A stretch of 8,922 bases of DNA, taken from NCBI GenBank assembly GCA_934476025.1, contig CAKSNI010000034.1, positions 1 to 8,922 of the forward strand, in the 5' to 3' direction. Each line of letters opens with the position of its first letter. Position 1 is the stretch's first letter. The position numbers and the translations under genes are program-made. Positions 1 to 6,311 of the stretch are shown one piece after another. The notes beneath the pieces are model-generated. The model searched no databases. It was not told the origin of the DNA and was given only the letters and a program-made list of their open reading frames with translations. This DNA comes from an uncultured Eubacteriales bacterium (lineage in GTDB: Bacteria > Bacillota > Clostridia > Oscillospirales > Acutalibacteraceae).

Positions 1-1
1 T

Positions 2-303
2 TCTTTTTCGGTAGGCAAAGGACAGCGCTTCCTGAACGGTGCTCAGCAACCGGGGGGTGAATTCTTCCTTCGAAATACCGAGGGAAGCCAGCGCCTTTTT
101 GTTTTTGCGCAGGTATTTGTGCCAGGTTTTCTGCTCCGTGTCGCTCAGATCGATATGGTAGAGCAGATTGCACAGGGATAGAATGGTTTCTTTGTGATTC
201 CGGCAGTAATCGGGATCGGAAGTTTTTCCGTAAGCCAAAACGAAATCATAAAAATCGTTTTCACTGTAAAGCGGCTGCCCCCCACCAGATTCAGGCGTAA
301 AAA
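2..303 (-). pseudogene. Partial unrecognised coding fragment, running off the left edge
   Basis: The minus strand holds an open frame of about 100 codons with no stop, from about 303 down to the window edge. It has a protein-like composition: it reads LYSENDFYDFVLAYGKTSDP near its upstream end, then a charged stretch containing TEQKTWHKYLRKNKKALAS, and at the edge TVQEALSFAYRK. It has no ATG and no ribosome binding site. Upstream of about 303 the same frame turns into arginine-rich, non-protein-like sequence, so the natural start seems to be missing. I do not recognise the family. The abrupt loss of coding character near 300, next to a truncated regulator on the other strand, suggests a broken gene at a recombination junction. 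It could instead be a real gene whose N-terminus I misread, or a chance open frame. Confidence 0.35.
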
Positions 304-370
304 GAATTCTACACCGTTTCCGTGGGCGGCGGCCCGAACGGCGGCATCCCCGACATCCAGCAGGCAAAGC

Positions 371-808
371 CTCAAAACCATTAAGCCGGTTTCGGTTCTG
401 TTTTCGGAAATGTATTTTTATTTGATCGGGTATGCCCGGGACGGAAAACCGTCCTACCCGATTGTTTTTCGGGTGGATCGGATGAGCGGAATTCGGGAAA
501 CGGGCGACGGATTTGAAGTCCCCTATCGGGACCGCTTTGAAGAAGGTGAGTTCCGAAAACGGGTGCAGTTTATGTATTCGGGAGAATTAAAAACGGTGAA
601 ATTTGAGTATTCCGGCGTGTTGGAAGCTCTGCTGGATCGGCTGCCGACGGCCCGGATTCTCTCTGAAAAAGACGGTGTGTATACCGTTTGCGCCGAAACC
701 TTCGGTGACGGCGTTCTGATGTGGATTCGGGCGCAGGGCAACTGCGCGAGAATTTTATCGGATGCCTCACCGACACCACCCGATGTGAATCGAAAAGACA
801 TTCCCTGA
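371..808 (+). pseudogene. C-terminal remnant of a WYL-domain transcriptional regulator
   Basis: The frame encodes the end of a WYL-domain regulator, a family that normally couples an N-terminal winged-helix DNA-binding domain to a ligand-sensing WYL domain in proteins of roughly 300 residues. Seen here are the strand IKPVSVLFSE, the WYL-motif region MYFYLIGYARDG (FYL in place of WYL), the FRVDRM element, then PYRDRFEEGEFRKRVQFMYSG and a C-terminal part with VLEALLDRLPTARI, ending at a stop at 806-808. Only about 145 residues look like this family. Upstream of about 371 the frame is low-quality sequence, and the DNA-binding half is absent. I call it a truncated pseudogene. An internal start at ATG 410 could give a short WYL-only protein, but there is no good ribosome binding site. 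A strong terminator follows 10 bases after the stop. Confidence 0.7.
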
Positions 809-817
809 ACCAAAACG

Positions 818-863
818 CAGCGGCCGGCCGTCTGATGCACAGACAGCCGGCTGCTGTTTTTTT
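818..863 (+). terminator. Rho-independent terminator after the WYL remnant
   Basis: The arms 818-834 and 840-856 form a 17-bp GC-rich stem (two positions are G-T type pairs) with a 5-base loop, followed by seven T residues at 857-863. On the minus strand the same stem is followed by four T residues (complement of 813-816), so it may work in both directions. It separates the WYL debris from the recombinase region. Confidence 0.85.
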
Positions 864-887
864 GACTGCTTGGGGCAAAATGCCTGC

Positions 888-926
888 AAAAAGCAGCCGC
901 GCCCCTTTCAAAAACGGGCGCGGCTG
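888..926 (-). terminator. Leftward terminator facing the invertible segment
   Basis: An 11-bp perfect stem is formed by 894-904 (CAGCCGCGCCC) and 916-926. On the minus strand it is followed by one C and then five T residues (complement of 888-892). On the plus strand there is no proper T-tract (it continues TCGAAAAG). It is therefore best read as a terminator for transcription moving leftward. No leftward gene ends here. What does point at it is the predicted minus-strand promoter at 1000-1028, so it may insulate the left side when that promoter faces left. Confidence 0.65.
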
Positions 927-947
927 TCGAAAAGTTTCTTGACAAAA

Positions 948-973
948 ATTTCATAGAGTTCAGCACTCTGCGA
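948..973 (+). repeat. Left arm of 26-bp perfect inverted repeat
   Basis: The 26 bases beginning ATTTCATAGAG and ending CTCTGCGA recur exactly, in reverse complement, at 2411-2436. The next base on either side does not match. It lies 22 bases right of the hairpin 888-926 and 26 bases left of the minus-strand -10 element. It is the probable recombination site of the adjacent recombinase. Confidence 0.9.
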
Positions 974-999
974 GCAATTTCTATTCATCAACTGCCAAG

Positions 1000-1028
1000 A
1001 TTATAGCACGCTTTTTCAGAAAATGCAA
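1000..1028 (-). promoter_or_regulatory. Outward (leftward) promoter with extended -10
   Basis: On the minus strand a perfect TATAAT (1005 down to 1000) is preceded by TGC, giving the extended -10 TGnTATAAT. A 17-base spacer upstream lies a partial -35, TTGCAT (1028 down to 1023; first three bases match consensus). The predicted transcript starts near 993, crosses the left repeat and runs into the leftward terminator at 888-926, with no gene to express. If the segment inverts, the promoter faces the surface operon with a leader of roughly 280 bases. Confidence 0.6.
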
Positions 1029-1051
1029 GGGAAATCCGGTATTTTCTGAAA
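1014..1051. promoter_or_regulatory. Operator-like inverted repeat over the -35 region
   Basis: Perfect 11-bp arms TTTCAGAAAAT (1014-1024) and ATTTTCTGAAA (1041-1051) are separated by 16 bases. The left arm lies in the spacer of the leftward promoter and touches its -35, and the right arm lies upstream of it. Placement and symmetry fit a regulator or recombinase accessory site. A hairpin in a rightward recombinase transcript is the alternative. Confidence 0.4.
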
Positions 1052-1214
1052 TTTTACAAAGCGCATAAAGGGTTCAAAAGCAGAAAACATCGAAGCGAAG
1101 AGGCCTTGGCGGCAGGACCGGAGCTTTTTGCAGTCACATTTTCAGTCAACCGTTTTGTACTCCTTTTTTCAAAAAGGGATTGCAAAAAAGTCAATAAGAA
1201 TCGGAGGGTTACAC

Positions 1215-2330
1215 ATGAGAAAAGGCGAAAACATTTTCAAAAGAAAAGACGGACGGTGGGAAGCCCGATACATCAAGGGATACGATCTTTCCGGAAAGGC
1301 AAAGTACGGGTTTTGTTACGGGAAAACCTATCGGGAGGCCAAAGAGAAGGTGAACGAATGCCGGACATCGTTGGCTTTCGGACAACCGGTTATTTCGGGT
1401 GACCATCGGCATCGGTTTACCTTTTATTGCGGAGAATGGCTCCGGCTGCGTCGGGAGTGTGTGAAAGAATCCACCTATATCAAATACGAAACCATTCTGA
1501 AAAAACACATTTTGCCCGGGCTGGGCGATTGCTTTCCTCAGGCAATGACCACAAAGCGGGTGGATGACTTTACAAAAGGACTATTGGCCCGGGAGGGGCT
1601 TTCCGTCAAAACCGTTCGGGACATTCTGACCGTGCTGCGGGGCATTCTCAAATATACCGCTTCCGCTTTTCCGGGGGTGTTTTCGGCTATGGACATCCAT
1701 TATCCCAAGGAACCCAGACGGGAAATGCGGGTTCTCTCCCGCGAAGAACAAACCCGTTTCGCGCAGTTTTTGCTGACCGATACGGATTGCTGCAAATTCG
1801 GCCTTTTGCTGATGCTGCTGACAGGGATGCGGATCGGGGAACTCTGCGCGCTGCGATGGGAAAACATTGATCTGCTGGAAAGAACCGTTCGGATTGATGC
1901 CACTCTGCAGCGGCTGCATGACTGCGACGCATCCGGGAACAGGCGCACCCGGGTGGTGATCGGCTCCCCCAAAAGCGACACATCGGCCCGTACCGTGCCG
2001 ATTACCGATTCGGCCCTTTTGCTGTGCCGCCGCTTTGCCGCTGTCCGGCCGGAGGTCTATATTCTTACCGGAACCGAGCATTATATGGAGCCGCGAACTC
2101 TGCAGTACCGCATGGAAAAGTACACTCGGGAATGCGGTTTGATTGGGGTTCACGCCCATACCCTTCGGCACACCTTTGCCACTCGGGCGGTGGAGGTGGG
2201 TTTTGAAATCAAGTCGCTTTCGGAAATTCTCGGCCACGCAACCCCCACCATTACGCTGGAACGGTATGTGCATTCTTCACTGGAGTTAAAGCGGGCCAAT
2301 ATGGAAAAAATGGCGGCGGCCGGGCTTTAA
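1215..2330 (+). CDS. Tyrosine recombinase (phage-integrase family)
   Basis: This 371-residue protein should cut and rejoin DNA at specific sites through a covalent phosphotyrosine intermediate. All catalytic residues are visible: R206 (TGMRIGEL), K253 (SPKSDTSART), H315 and R318 (HTLRHTFATR), H341 (LGHATPTI) and nucleophile Y351 (ERYVHSS). Residues 1-50 resemble an arm-type DNA-binding domain (IFKRKDGRWEARYIKG), about 65-150 a SAM-like core-binding domain, and 170-360 the catalytic domain. I choose ATG 1215 because GGAGGG lies 6 bases upstream; the frame is open back to 1128 but has no signal there. The gene sits alone between 26-bp inverted repeats. An arm domain is usual in prophage and conjugative-element integrases, but no other mobile-element gene is present here, so a role in local inversion is more likely. 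It appears intact. Confidence 0.93.
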   Translation: MRKGENIFKRKDGRWEARYIKGYDLSGKAKYGFCYGKTYREAKEKVNECRTSLAFGQPVISGDHRHRFTFYCGEWLRLRRECVKESTYIKYETILKKHILPGLGDCFPQAMTTKRVDDFTKGLLAREGLSVKTVRDILTVLRGILKYTASAFPGVFSAMDIHYPKEPRREMRVLSREEQTRFAQFLLTDTDCCKFGLLLMLLTGMRIGELCALRWENIDLLERTVRIDATLQRLHDCDASGNRRTRVVIGSPKSDTSARTVPITDSALLLCRRFAAVRPEVYILTGTEHYMEPRTLQYRMEKYTRECGLIGVHAHTLRHTFATRAVEVGFEIKSLSEILGHATPTITLERYVHSSLELKRANMEKMAAAGL

Positions 2331-2379
2331 TATTCGCAGTCGGTCTTTGGTGTCACCGGGCCCGGCATCTTGTCAAAAG

Positions 2380-2399
2380 CCGGGATAATCCCGGGTTTT
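2380..2399 (+). terminator. Weak terminator after the recombinase gene
   Basis: A 7-bp stem CCGGGAT/ATCCCGG (2380-2386 and 2388-2394) with a minimal loop is followed by GTTTT (2395-2399). It lies 50 bases past the recombinase stop and before the right 26-bp repeat. The T-tract is short, so it may be leaky. Confidence 0.4.
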
Positions 2400-2410
2400 C
2401 GCCGCCGGTT

Positions 2411-2436
2411 TCGCAGAGTGCTGAACTCTATGAAAT
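2411..2436 (-). repeat. Right arm of 26-bp perfect inverted repeat
   Basis: Exact reverse complement of 948-973 (starts TCGCAGAGTG, ends CTATGAAAT). It lies 81 bases beyond the recombinase stop codon and 232 bases before the first gene of the surface operon, so inversion would change what lies upstream of that operon. Confidence 0.9.
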
Positions 2437-2668
2437 CGGCCGGTTTCGTTTTCCCAATCCGCGCCCGGTTGCGGAATTTTCCGGCAGGCCGAAAAGGGCG
2501 CCGTTTTGAGGAAAATAAATAGCGGAACCAAGCGGAAGAAAAAACGAAAATCAGGTGTTCCCAGCGCCGGGGAGGCCAATTTGTCGCGAAATGAGAAAGC
2601 CGTTTGACTCAGCGCGCGAACAGCAGGTTCCGGCAAGCCGAAGCAACACAAAAAGGGAGTGAAAACGA
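2437..2668. other. Leader region of the surface operon without a clear promoter
   Basis: This 232-base stretch between the right repeat and the first operon gene contains only small GC-rich inverted repeats (for example CCGC 2459-2462 with GCGG 2471-2474) and a lone -35-like TTGACT at 2604-2609 with no -10 at 16-18 bases. AGGGAG at 2654-2659 is the ribosome binding site of the next gene. Lack of a recognisable promoter fits transcription supplied from inside the invertible segment after inversion, but a weak or alternative-sigma promoter could be missed by eye. Confidence 0.35.
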
Positions 2669-3466
2669 GTGGAACGCAAACAAAGCCATAAAATTTGGAT
2701 CGCGGTGCTGGCGGTTCTGCTCGCACTCAGTTTTGTTGGGGGCATCGGGGTGCTGCTGCATCGAAAACTGGTCGATACGGTTCCGGCCGGGCCTACTGTC
2801 TCCGATTCCGCGGAGCCTTCCGGTCAAACGCCGGGCAATTCGGAAACGGGCGATTCGGAAACGGGCAATTCGCAAAAATCGGAATCCGCCGAAGATGCGG
2901 CCGGTTCCCTGACCGGTACTGCCAAAAACCGAGAGGCTGTAACGCTGGAACTGTACCGCCGGCAGCCGGAAGAAAATCTTCCCTTCCGGGCCGAAAACCT
3001 TTTCCCCGGAGATCGGGTAACCGAACATTATCGGGTACGGGTGGCCTATCACGACCGGGTGACGCTGCATTATCAGGCAGAGATTCGATCGGGATATGAG
3101 AAGCTGGCCGAAGTGCTGAAAATCCGGGTTCGCTTGCTGTCAACCGGCGAAACCCTGTATGACGGCCGGATGCGGGATATGACCGAAAGCCTGACCTGTC
3201 GGTTGGCATCGGCTACCTCTACGGTGGAGGAACTTCCCTTTGAAATCACGGCATACCTTGACACACAGGTGGGCAATGAATATCAAAACCGGGCGCTGGT
3301 TGCCGATTTTCGCTGGTGGGTGGAAGAAACCGGAAACCTGGATCATTCCCCTAAAACCGGCGATGTCATGGCGCTTTTGCCCTGGGCCGCTTCGGCCCTT
3401 GCCTGCGGCGGTCTGATCTTTTTGCTGGCTGCCCGCAAACGCAGAGAGGGGGGAGTCGATGCGTGA
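2669..3466 (+). CDS. Wall-anchored TasA-fold surface protein with SPKTG sorting signal
   Basis: This 265-residue exported protein starts at GTG 2669, with AGGGAG 9 bases upstream. Residues 9-31 are a hydrophobic export segment. Residues 40-85 form a Ser/Thr/Gly/Glu-rich stalk including a 15-bp tandem repeat (residues 56-70). About 90-220 is a beta-rich domain with NLFPGD, LHYQAEI, TLYDG and VGNEYQNRALVADF, matching the conserved points of the TasA/camelysin-like proteins downstream. The C-terminus has SPKTGD (227-232), a membrane segment and the basic tail RKRR, a sortase-type sorting signal; SPKTG fits the (S/P)PxTG motif known for clostridial sortase B. No sortase gene is in the window. The next gene overlaps by 8 bases. 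By position before sipW it may play the TapA-like anchoring role; sequence homology to TapA is not evident. Confidence 0.8.
   Translation: MERKQSHKIWIAVLAVLLALSFVGGIGVLLHRKLVDTVPAGPTVSDSAEPSGQTPGNSETGDSETGNSQKSESAEDAAGSLTGTAKNREAVTLELYRRQPEENLPFRAENLFPGDRVTEHYRVRVAYHDRVTLHYQAEIRSGYEKLAEVLKIRVRLLSTGETLYDGRMRDMTESLTCRLASATSTVEELPFEITAYLDTQVGNEYQNRALVADFRWWVEETGNLDHSPKTGDVMALLPWAASALACGGLIFLLAARKRREGGVDA
2834..2878 (+). repeat. 15-bp tandem repeat in the stalk of the anchored protein
   Basis: Three units of GGCAATTCGGAAACG (second GGCGATT..., third degenerate after GGCAATTCG) encode GNSET, GDSET and GNSQK. The in-frame 15-bp unit could change copy number by slippage and so alter stalk length without breaking the frame. 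Confidence 0.8.
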
Positions 3467-4004
3467 ACGAAAAACGGCCGGAAAGCTGACCGACAGCCTG
3501 ATCACGATATTTCTGCTTGCCCTTTGTCTGTGCATTACCACGGCAGCGCTGGTGTATACCTCGATTTCGGTGGAAAATAACCGGTTCAAAACCGGGCAGG
3601 TACAGATCAATTTGAATGACGGGCTCCCCGTGATTCGGGAACAGGAATTCCGCTTTGAACCGGGAATGACCGTGGTTAAGGAATTCTTTATTGAAAATGA
3701 CAGTACCTGGGATGTGTACTATCGGCTGTATCCCGATCAGGCTTCCGGCGTTCTGGCCGATGTGCTGAATATCACGGTGAAAGACGGCGAAACCGTTCTG
3801 TATACCGGGCTCATGAGCGGATGGACGAGGCAGAGTTCCGTTGCTGCCGAGAACGTACTGAAGGTCGGGCAGCGCCGCTATTTGACCGCTGAATTTTATT
3901 ATCCCGAAAAGAGCGGCAATGATACGCAAGACGCCGATCTTTCCTTTGTCCTTTTTGCCGAGGCGACCCAAGCCAAAAACAATCCCGGCCGGCAATTCAG
4001 CTGA
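3459..4004 (+). CDS. Small TasA/camelysin-like exported protein
   Basis: This 181-residue protein starts at ATG 3459, overlapping the previous stop by 8 bases (ATGCGTGA), so translation is probably coupled; GGGGGGAG lies 3 bases upstream. Residues 13-34 are a hydrophobic export segment ending VYTSISVENNRFKTGQVQI, the place and style of the SipW-processed signal of TasA/CalY-like proteins, though without the AWFTD motif of the later paralogues. The body has the family landmarks EPGMTVVKEFFIEND (67-81), VYYRLY (86-91), SGNDTQ (152-157) and a final strand ending FAEATQ (166-171), after which only 10 residues follow. It is thus a bare fibre-type domain with no C-terminal payload. It could be a minor subunit or an initiator of assembly; that role is inference. 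Confidence 0.75.
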   Translation: MRERKTAGKLTDSLITIFLLALCLCITTAALVYTSISVENNRFKTGQVQINLNDGLPVIREQEFRFEPGMTVVKEFFIENDSTWDVYYRLYPDQASGVLADVLNITVKDGETVLYTGLMSGWTRQSSVAAENVLKVGQRRYLTAEFYYPEKSGNDTQDADLSFVLFAEATQAKNNPGRQFS

Positions 4005-4084
4005 TAAAAAGGCAACCGGAAAAATTTTAAAACAAAAAACACGGGAAACCGGGCAGACCGGAAAACCCGGAGGGGGGCAGAAAA

Positions 4085-4798
4085 ATGAAGGTGCGGCGCC
4101 GAATTCGCAGCGTGGCGATGTGGGTGCTTGCGGCCATCGCCGTTGCAATGATGATTTTTACCGTGGTTGCGGTTTCCACCTTTAATCGGACCGACCGAAA
4201 ACTGTTTGGCTGCCGGGCGCTGATTGTTCTTTCTGATTCCATGAGTAAAACCGATTTTTCGGCCGGCGATCTGGTGCTGGTGAAAGAGGTGGATCCGGCC
4301 ACCCTCAAGGAGGGGGATATCATTGCCTATACTTCCCAAAATTCCGCCAACTTCGGCGAAACGGTGACCCATAAAATCCGCCGTCTTACCACCGATCCGC
4401 AGGGCAATCCGGGGTTTATTACCTACGGCACCACCACCGATACCGACGACGAAACGGTGGTCACCTATCCGTATGTACTGGGGCGGTATCAACGGCGAAT
4501 TCCGAAAATCGGGTTCTTTTTCCGCTTTTTGAAAACCACCCCCGGCTACATTGTGTGTATTCTGATTCCGTTTTTGCTGCTGATTTTGGCAGAAAATATT
4601 CGCTGCATTCGCCTGTTCCGTCAATACAAAGCGGAAGAAGCGGCAAAATTGCGGGCCGAACGGGAACAGATGGAAACCGACCGTGCCGAAAATCAGCGGC
4701 TGCTGCAGGAACTGAAAGCCATGAAAGCGCAGCTGGCACAAAACGGCGGCGAAACGCCGAAAACGGACGAAACACCGTCCGACACCGATACGGTGTAA
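4085..4798 (+). CDS. sipW: SipW-type (ER-type) signal peptidase I
   Basis: This 237-residue membrane protease removes signal peptides from TasA-like substrates. Residues 10-30 form the first membrane segment, followed by the catalytic serine S52 in LSDSM and H96 in ETVTHKIRRL. Histidine in place of lysine marks the ER/SipW type of signal peptidase. The later TYGTTTDTDDE (113-123) sits where the family usually has a GD..N-like acidic motif; here the order differs, with D119, D121 and D122 as candidate acidic residues. A second membrane segment spans about 152-169. Residues 178-220 are a charged, probably coiled-coil tail (AEREQMETDRAENQRLLQEL) ending in a Thr/Asp-rich stretch. The start is supported by GGAGG 11 bases upstream. 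It lies between two groups of likely substrates. A hairpin overlaps its stop codon. Confidence 0.93.
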   Translation: MKVRRRIRSVAMWVLAAIAVAMMIFTVVAVSTFNRTDRKLFGCRALIVLSDSMSKTDFSAGDLVLVKEVDPATLKEGDIIAYTSQNSANFGETVTHKIRRLTTDPQGNPGFITYGTTTDTDDETVVTYPYVLGRYQRRIPKIGFFFRFLKTTPGYIVCILIPFLLLILAENIRCIRLFRQYKAEEAAKLRAEREQMETDRAENQRLLQELKAMKAQLAQNGGETPKTDETPSDTDTV

Positions 4799-4818
4799 AC
4801 ACGGCAAATCCGTGTTTT
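4797..4818 (+). terminator. Attenuator-like hairpin at the end of sipW
   Basis: Perfect 8-bp arms AAACACGG (4797-4804) and CCGTGTTT (4810-4817) with loop CAAAT overlap the sipW stop codon and end in TTTT (4815-4818). The tract is short, so partial termination or a processing/stability element separating sipW from the abundant subunit genes is more likely than a full stop. Confidence 0.5.
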
Positions 4819-4859
4819 ACATATTGTCATTGAAAAATAGGAAAAGGAGGAAAAAAACA

Positions 4860-6305
4860 ATGACAAGTAGTAAATCTACCAAGCGGGCATTGATTTCCAG
4901 CACACTGGCTATCCTTATGTGTGTGGCAATGCTTATCGGCACCACCTTTGCGTGGTTCACCGACACCGCATCTACTGCGGTCAACAAGATCCAGACGGGG
5001 AATCTGGACATGGAAGTGGAGTACACTCTTGACGGAGAAAACTGGAACGATCTCGACGGAGCAACCGACATTTTCCAAAAGGGACTGTGGGAGCCGGGTC
5101 ACACTGAGGTCGTGGCACTCAAGTTCAAAAACAACGGCAATCTGGCGCTGAAGTACAGCATCAACATGAATATTGTTGATGAAACGGCGGGTGTCAACAA
5201 GTTTAATCAGGAATACAAGCTGTCCGACTATCTGAAGGTAAAGACTCTCTCGCAAGAAGCAAGTGGAATCGGAGATATTTGCATCGGTATGGCGTTTTCC
5301 GCACGGAATGATAGCCTCGGCTACACAGCCACCGCAAATTTCAAGGATGCTACCGTTCTTGACCACGACCTGTTGCTCGCTCCCGGAGAGGTTGGCAACT
5401 ATCTGATTATGAAGGTTTATATGCCCGAAACGGTGGGCAACGAGGCCAACGCCATTTCCACCGAGAAGGCAGCTTCCATCCGCTTCGGTCTGAATGTGGT
5501 AGCTACGCAGGTGCCCTATGAAAAGGACAGCTTCGGCAACACCTATGACAAGGATGCTACTTATCCTGTAATCGTTTCTAATCAGCAGCAGGCAAACGAT
5601 GCAATCACGAATGCTACCGATAAGAAGGTAAACATTTCTATTGCTTCGGGTCAAACCATCACTCTTGACAATGGCATTGCAAATGAGGGGGATAAGAGCC
5701 GCGACATCACTTTCAGCGGTGACGGCAGCCAGACGGTAGATGCTATTACAAATGCTGTCAGCGCAGAGGGCGGACAGTTGAACTATCAGCGTGGCTCTTC
5801 TTTCACATTCGAAAACCTCACCATTCAGGCTGGCGAAGGCAACTTTGATGGTATTGTCTGCAACGAACTGACCTTTAAGGACTGCACCATCAAGGGCAAG
5901 CTGACCCTGTTCGGCAAGGCCACCTTCATCAACTGCGTCTTTGACAACACCATGGCCAACCAGTACTCCATCTGGACCTGGGGCGGCACGGATGTGACCT
6001 TCGAGAACTGCACCTTCAACACCAACGGCAAGGCAATCCTGCTCTACGGCGGAGCGGATGGTAAAAACCCCACCAACCTCGTCGTAAACAACTGCACCTT
6101 CAATGACCGCAATAACGGCGTTGCCGGTAAAGCGGCTATTGAAATCGGTAACGATTACAACGCCACCTATACCCTGACTGTTAAAAACGCTACTGTTAAC
6201 GGATTTGCCGACGGCAAAAACACCGGTTCCAAGCTGTGGGCAAACAAAAACAGCATGGATGCAGCACATCTCACCGTTACTATTGACGGAAACAAGGTTC
6301 AGTAA
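4860..6305 (+). CDS. SipW-dependent surface protein: TasA-like domain plus beta-helix
   Basis: This 481-residue protein starts at ATG 4860, with AAGGAGG 9 bases upstream; the upstream GTG at 4812 has no such signal. Residues 8-31 are the signal peptide, with the SipW-type junction GTTFA-WFTDTASTAVNKI and likely cleavage after A31. Residues 45-217 are a TasA/camelysin-like domain with LWEPGHTE (76-83), NNGNLALKYSI, LSDYLKV, MPETVGNEAN and a closing strand ending VVATQ. A linker with DSFGNTYD (223-230) leads to a C-terminal parallel beta-helix, about 315-450, with a ladder of FENLTI, FKDCTI, FINCVF, FENCTF, NNCTF and KNATV. The plan is a fibre-forming domain with a beta-solenoid displayed at its end; the ligand is unknown. 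It has no wall-sorting signal, so attachment would be by assembly. Codon use is less rich in CGG arginine than in the genes to its left. Confidence 0.85.
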   Translation: MTSSKSTKRALISSTLAILMCVAMLIGTTFAWFTDTASTAVNKIQTGNLDMEVEYTLDGENWNDLDGATDIFQKGLWEPGHTEVVALKFKNNGNLALKYSINMNIVDETAGVNKFNQEYKLSDYLKVKTLSQEASGIGDICIGMAFSARNDSLGYTATANFKDATVLDHDLLLAPGEVGNYLIMKVYMPETVGNEANAISTEKAASIRFGLNVVATQVPYEKDSFGNTYDKDATYPVIVSNQQQANDAITNATDKKVNISIASGQTITLDNGIANEGDKSRDITFSGDGSQTVDAITNAVSAEGGQLNYQRGSSFTFENLTIQAGEGNFDGIVCNELTFKDCTIKGKLTLFGKATFINCVFDNTMANQYSIWTWGGTDVTFENCTFNTNGKAILLYGGADGKNPTNLVVNNCTFNDRNNGVAGKAAIEIGNDYNATYTLTVKNATVNGFADGKNTGSKLWANKNSMDAAHLTVTIDGNKVQ

Positions 6306-6311
6306 CCTTTT

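Larger units (their letters stand above)
948..2436. mobile_element. Candidate invertible segment carrying its own tyrosine recombinase
   Basis: The 1489-bp segment is bounded by 26-bp perfect inverted repeats and contains a full tyrosine recombinase gene plus an outward-pointing promoter beside the left repeat. The layout is like the Salmonella hin segment, in which a recombinase and a promoter flip together between inverted sites, but with a tyrosine instead of a serine recombinase. No direct target duplication is visible outside the repeats (GACAAAA on the left, CGGCCGG on the right), which argues against an ordinary insertion sequence. Inversion would map position x to 3384 minus x and would place the promoter near 2356-2384, aimed at the surface operon. 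The repeats are seen; inversion itself is inferred. Confidence 0.6.

Noticed and set aside
939..967. Rightward promoter starting at TTGACA 939-944
   Set aside because: The -35 is perfect, but the sequence 16-19 bases downstream (around 961-967, CAGCACT) is nothing like a -10 element.
1128..1214. Longer N-terminus for the recombinase from ATG 1128
   Set aside because: The 29 extra residues do not look like integrase sequence and there is no ribosome binding site, whereas GGAGGG precedes ATG 1215 at good spacing.
948..2436. Ordinary insertion sequence with 26-bp terminal repeats
   Set aside because: Size fits, but the enzyme is a tyrosine recombinase rather than a DDE transposase and no target-site duplication is visible at the ends. 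Kept only as an alternative to an invertible segment.
4812..4859. Upstream GTG start for the first large surface protein
   Set aside because: It lies inside the hairpin after sipW and would put a basic extension ahead of the signal peptide; AAGGAGG marks ATG 4860.
4827..6269. 480-codon open frame on the minus strand opposite the first large gene
   Set aside because: It mirrors a clearly coding plus-strand gene with a good ribosome binding site. The antisense frame has no ribosome binding site evident and no recognisable motif; long antisense frames arise from the codon bias of the real gene.
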